Positions 60,990 to 64,000 of a DNA stretch of 64,000 nucleotides are shown piece by piece. The stretch is from Butyrivibrio sp. MB2005. Lineage in GTDB: Bacteria > Bacillota > Clostridia > Lachnospirales > Lachnospiraceae. Below the pieces are notes generated by a model. That model had not been told where the DNA came from. It saw nothing but the letters and a program-made list of their open reading frames with translations, and ran no database searches. Numbering within the stretch: position 1 is the first letter of the stretch; every line of letters starts with the position of its first letter. The stretch lies in NCBI RefSeq assembly GCF_000424285.1, contig NZ_AUJP01000004.1, positions 186,001-250,000 of the forward strand. The letters are read 5' to 3'. The position numbers were made by a program, and so were the translations under genes.

Positions 60990-61749
60990 GCTTATTCAGA
61001 TAACTGATCTTGAAAAACATTATAATTTTGGTGCCATCAAAGCCCTTGATGGCGTGACAGTAGATATCGATAAGGGTGATGTAATGGTTGTAATCGGCCC
61101 TTCAGGTAGCGGAAAATCTACTTTCCTCCGCTCACTTAATCTGCTGGAGGAGCCTACAGGCGGTGCCATCATTTTTGACAACGTGGATATCACCAAGAAA
61201 AAATATAAAGATGAAAACGGTAAGTGGGTTAAGGTGGATATGGATCTTCACAGACAGAAGATGGGAATGGTTTTCCAGCATTTCAATCTTTTCCCTCATA
61301 AGACCATTATGGAAAACATGATTCTGGCACCTGTTAAGGTGAAGAAGGTTTCAGAAGAAGAAGCAAAGAAAAAGGCGCTTGAGCTCCTTAAGAGAGTTGG
61401 CCTTGAGGATAGAGCAGATGCATATCCAATTCAGCTTTCCGGCGGACAGAAGCAGCGTATTGCTATTGTTCGTGCACTTATGATGGAGCCTGAAGTGATG
61501 CTTTTTGATGAACCCACATCAGCACTTGACCCTGAGATGGTAGGTGAAGTTCTTGATGTTATGAAGCAGCTGGCTGAGGAAGGCATGACCATGGTTGTTG
61601 TTACTCACGAGATGGGCTTTGCAAGAGAAGTTGGAAACCGCGTTCTTTTCATGGCTGACGGTAAGCTTCTTGAGCAGGGTACGCCTGAAGAGATTTTTGA
61701 ACATCCGAAACATCCAAGACTTCAGGAGTTTTTGAGTAAGGTTCTGTAA
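60973..61749 (+). CDS. Amino acid ABC transporter ATP-binding protein
   Basis: 258 residues, GTG start within the permease gene. Walker [10 protein letters not shown], signature LSGGQKQR, Walker [15 protein letters not shown] and H-loop VVTHEMGF are intact. An insert after Walker A ([20 protein letters not shown]) is typical of some clostridial members. Confidence 0.96.
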   Translation: MATRDKLIQITDLEKHYNFGAIKALDGVTVDIDKGDVMVVIGPSGSGKSTFLRSLNLLEEPTGGAIIFDNVDITKKKYKDENGKWVKVDMDLHRQKMGMVFQHFNLFPHKTIMENMILAPVKVKKVSEEEAKKKALELLKRVGLEDRADAYPIQLSGGQKQRIAIVRALMMEPEVMLFDEPTSALDPEMVGEVLDVMKQLAEEGMTMVVVTHEMGFAREVGNRVLFMADGKLLEQGTPEEIFEHPKHPRLQEFLSKVL

Positions 61750-61852
61750 ACGTATAAAATTAGATTTGTGATAAGAGAAAGCAGTGGGATAAGTACACTG
61801 CTTTTTCAATAATATGAACTTACAAAAGTTCCTACTACGAACAGGAAATGGG

Positions 61853-63436
61853 ATGAAAGAGAACAAAAAGACAGCGATTGAAGAAATAGAAAATAAGGCG
61901 GCTTTAATATGCGAGGTGGCAGACAGGATTTGGGAATACGCCGAGCTTTCCCTCATGGAATATAAGTCATGCAATCTGTACTGTGATAAGCTGACACAGG
62001 AAGGCTTTGAAGTGGAGAAGGGCATCTGCAATATTTCCACAGCATTTAAAGCAAGCTTTGGAAAAGGAAAGCCGGTTATCGGAATCCTTGCTGAGTATGA
62101 CGCACTTTCCGGGCTTTCTCAGGAGAGAGGCGTAGCTGAGAAAAAGGAGTTTGTTCCAAAGAGTGGGGAGGCTTCAGATGCAGCTTGCGATCGCAGTGCA
62201 GAGTCATGTGGCGGGGCTTCTGAAAAAGGAAATACAGGACATGGCTGTGGACACAATCTACTTGGGGCAGGAGCTTTGGCGGCAGCTATTGGAATAAAGA
62301 AGTATCTGAGTGAATCGGGTTCTGAAGGCACAGTGATTTTGTATGGATGCCCCGGAGAAGAGGGCTGTGCATCCAAGGCCTTTATGGCAAGGGATGGCGA
62401 GTGGAAAAAGCTTGATGCTGCTCTTACCTGGCACCCGGCGGACTGCAACGAGGTGGTTACTGGTTCATCCAATTCCTGCATTCAGGTTATGTATACTTTT
62501 CATGGAAAGGCATCCCACGCTTCCGGAGCTCCGGAGATGGGAAGAAGCGCCCTTGATGCAGTTGAACTTATGAATGTGGGCGTTCAGTTTTTACGTGAGC
62601 ACATGAGCGAGAAGGCGAGAGTGCACTATGCCATTACAGATGGCGGCGGTGTGAGTCCTAACGTGGTTCAGCCAAGAGCTCAGGTCCTTTATATGGTCAG
62701 GTCCAATCATGTAAGTGAGGCTGTGGAACTTCAAAAGAGAGTCGACAAGATTGCAGAAGGCGCAGCGCTGATGACTGAGACTACCTTTGACAGAGAGTTC
62801 ATTGACGGCCTTTCAGATACGGTTACCAATAGAAGTCTTGAGAAGGTTTTATACAGTAATTTCGAGGAGCTTGGAGTTCCTGAGCATACTCCGGAAGAAC
62901 TTGATTTTGCAGGCAGACTTGGAAGAAGCTACGAAGGCTTTGGAGATGTGCCGGGAATAGGTTCAGATTTTGACGAAGAGTATGCGGATAGTGTGAAAGC
63001 GCTTCGTAAGACCTTAGGTGAAGAGCTGAAGCTTGAAGGCGTTGGAGTGTATGATGCGAACAGCACCGGAACCCAGGAGGGCGCTGCATGTCCCATGAAT
63101 GATTTTCTTCTTCCTCACTATATGGGATATGCATTTGAACCCGGATCCACAGATGTGGGAGATGTGAGCTGGGTTTGCCCTACAGCGCAGATTCACGTGG
63201 CAGCATGGCCCAACGGATGTCCCGGCCACAGCTGGCAGAACGTATCATCAGCCGGTTCTTCCATAGGACATAAGGCTGCAATACATGCGGGAAAAGTTTT
63301 GTGCATGGCAGCGATTGATTTGTATGAAAACAGTGATCTTTTGCAGGAAGCAAGAGCGGAATTTGAGAAGCGCACAGCTTCAGGATATGTGTGCCCTATC
63401 CCTGAAGGCGCCGTGGCAAAAGCACTGGATATTTAA
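61853..63436 (+). CDS. M20-family amidohydrolase (AbgB-like)
   Basis: 527 residues from ATG 61853 (AGGAAATGGG before it; a frame from 61814 lacks a site). Metal-binding parts: GHGCGHNLLGAGALA, CPGEEGCASKAFMARD and the late PGHSWQNV. It contains the HGKASHASGAPEMGRSALDA lid region of the p-aminobenzoyl-glutamate / aminoacyl hydrolase group. Between residues 95 and 130 is a Ser/Cys/Glu-rich insert (KKEFVPKSGEASDAACDRSA) not usual for the family. Follows an amino acid transporter, so a role in using peptides or acyl-amino acids is plausible. Confidence 0.88.
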   Translation: MKENKKTAIEEIENKAALICEVADRIWEYAELSLMEYKSCNLYCDKLTQEGFEVEKGICNISTAFKASFGKGKPVIGILAEYDALSGLSQERGVAEKKEFVPKSGEASDAACDRSAESCGGASEKGNTGHGCGHNLLGAGALAAAIGIKKYLSESGSEGTVILYGCPGEEGCASKAFMARDGEWKKLDAALTWHPADCNEVVTGSSNSCIQVMYTFHGKASHASGAPEMGRSALDAVELMNVGVQFLREHMSEKARVHYAITDGGGVSPNVVQPRAQVLYMVRSNHVSEAVELQKRVDKIAEGAALMTETTFDREFIDGLSDTVTNRSLEKVLYSNFEELGVPEHTPEELDFAGRLGRSYEGFGDVPGIGSDFDEEYADSVKALRKTLGEELKLEGVGVYDANSTGTQEGAACPMNDFLLPHYMGYAFEPGSTDVGDVSWVCPTAQIHVAAWPNGCPGHSWQNVSSAGSSIGHKAAIHAGKVLCMAAIDLYENSDLLQEARAEFEKRTASGYVCPIPEGAVAKALDI

Positions 63437-63458
63437 CAATATGAAGGAGGAATAAATT

Positions 63459-63803
63459 ATGCCATTTATTGATTCAAAGGTAAGCGTTAAGACAACACCC
63501 GAGCAGAGAAAAGAGCTTAAGGAGAGACTTGGTCAGGCTATAGCTCTTATTCCCGGAAAAAGCGAGAGCTGGCTCATGATCGATCTTGCAGACGATCAGA
63601 ACATGTTCTTCAGAGGTGAGGGAGAAGCACCTACTGCTTTTATCGCAGTTAATATATACGGGGATCCCAATCCCGCTGCTTTCGAGAAAATGACAGCAGA
63701 GCTCACTAAGATTTACGGTGAGGTTTTGGGCATAGCTCCTGATCACATGTACATTAAATATGCAGCATCCCACGACTGGGGCTGGAACGGCAACAATTTC
63801 TGA
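63459..63803 (+). CDS. MIF/phenylpyruvate tautomerase-like protein
   Basis: 114 residues, the usual length for macrophage migration inhibitory factor homologues. Pro2 right after Met, the catalytic base in the family, is present (MPFIDSKVSV), as are the strand SWLMIDLADDQNMFFRGE and the C-terminal DHMYIKYAASHDWGWNGNNF. RBS TGAAGGAGG, 22 bp after the M20 gene. Bacterial homologues have tautomerase activity on phenylpyruvate analogues; the natural role is unknown. Confidence 0.9.
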   Translation: MPFIDSKVSVKTTPEQRKELKERLGQAIALIPGKSESWLMIDLADDQNMFFRGEGEAPTAFIAVNIYGDPNPAAFEKMTAELTKIYGEVLGIAPDHMYIKYAASHDWGWNGNNF

Positions 63804-63828
63804 TTCTTTCTTTGCGTAGAGGATATAT

Positions 63829-64000
63829 ATGTTTCCATATCTAAAAAGTAAAAAGTCCTTTTTGTCAGATTGCAAAAACACAGAATGCTGTAATGAAGAA
63901 GAAAATAAAAGGTGTAAAGACTGCAGCATGAAATCCAGGGTGGTAAAGTGGCTGGAAGAATATATAAAAAGGGCTAATTATCTCTACCCTGTAAGTAATA
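63829..64000 (+). CDS. Small Cys-rich protein, partial (runs off window)
   Basis: ATG 63829 follows GTAGAGGAT. 57 codons are visible and the frame stays open to the right edge. Five Cys in CKNTECC..CKDC resemble a metal- or cluster-binding patch; the rest is basic (KSRVVKWLEEYIKRANYLYP). I do not recognise it. Confidence 0.55.
   Translation, partial: MFPYLKSKKSFLSDCKNTECCNEEENKRCKDCSMKSRVVKWLEEYIKRANYLYPVSN

Overview
The window looks like chromosomal DNA of a Lachnospiraceae bacterium, most likely Butyrivibrio or Pseudobutyrivibrio. The main reasons are an intact butyrate operon in the order thl-crt-hbd-bcd-etfB-etfA (23808-30098), AGGAGG-type ribosome binding sites, many secreted proteins with acidic linkers, a CE1-type feruloyl-esterase-like lipoprotein and a GH3/GPH sugar cluster. 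This is inferred from gene content and order; no rRNA is present.

Layout. 1-2043 is a decayed zone with an istB (IS21) remnant, an internally deleted acetolactate decarboxylase pseudogene and a phage antirepressor fragment beside a CPBP protease. 2044-11593 holds envelope and accessory genes: a lipoprotein, a GNAT enzyme, an ECF-like sigma factor with a repeat protein, an MFS efflux pump behind an attenuator-like leader, the esterase, and a large MBG-repeat surface protein. 11669-23326 is mostly housekeeping and signalling: nth, a diguanylate cyclase, apeB, an SseB-domain protein, a CheX-like/CheY pair, lgt, an SDR, trxB, an NlpC/P60 hydrolase and hpf. 23496-30216 is the butyrate operon, preceded by a cluster of DnaA-box-like sites and closed by a very long palindrome. 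30350-37835 holds mtnA and then a tightly packed set: a FapA-like repeat protein, an HD-GYP response regulator, dgkA, a phasin-like protein and a UbiB kinase.

37836-50871 is organised around tRNA genes. Downstream of tRNA-Arg(ACG) and tRNA-Gly(TCC) lie 73-74 nt modules. Each starts with a T-loop-like GGTTCGA, carries a hairpin whose stems vary in a base-pair-preserving way, and ends with a copy of the 3' acceptor strand of the local tRNA. Downstream of tRNA-Lys two cargo islands are stacked, each ending in the same 27-bp copy of the tRNA-Lys 3' end preceded by paired TTGATTACC motifs; neither carries an integrase. A similar island may follow tRNA-Gly. Cargo includes LRR and fibronectin-like secreted proteins, a JAB-domain protein with a small partner, a minimal nucleotidyltransferase and a DUF1016 nuclease. 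Inside this region 38524-41848 is an ordinary block (rRNA methyltransferase, a degenerate amidase-like protein, rdgB, a phosphodiesterase).

50920-64000 returns to ordinary chromosome: an M3 oligopeptidase, a GNAT enzyme, a divergent AraC regulator with a GPH symporter, GH3 and HAD cluster, a polar amino acid ABC transporter, an M20 amidohydrolase and a MIF-like tautomerase, ending inside a small Cys-rich gene. The strongest leads for something new are the tRNA-tail modules, the integrase-less tandem islands, the promoter flanked by inverted repeats with its attenuator at the MFS gene, and the DnaA-box cluster.
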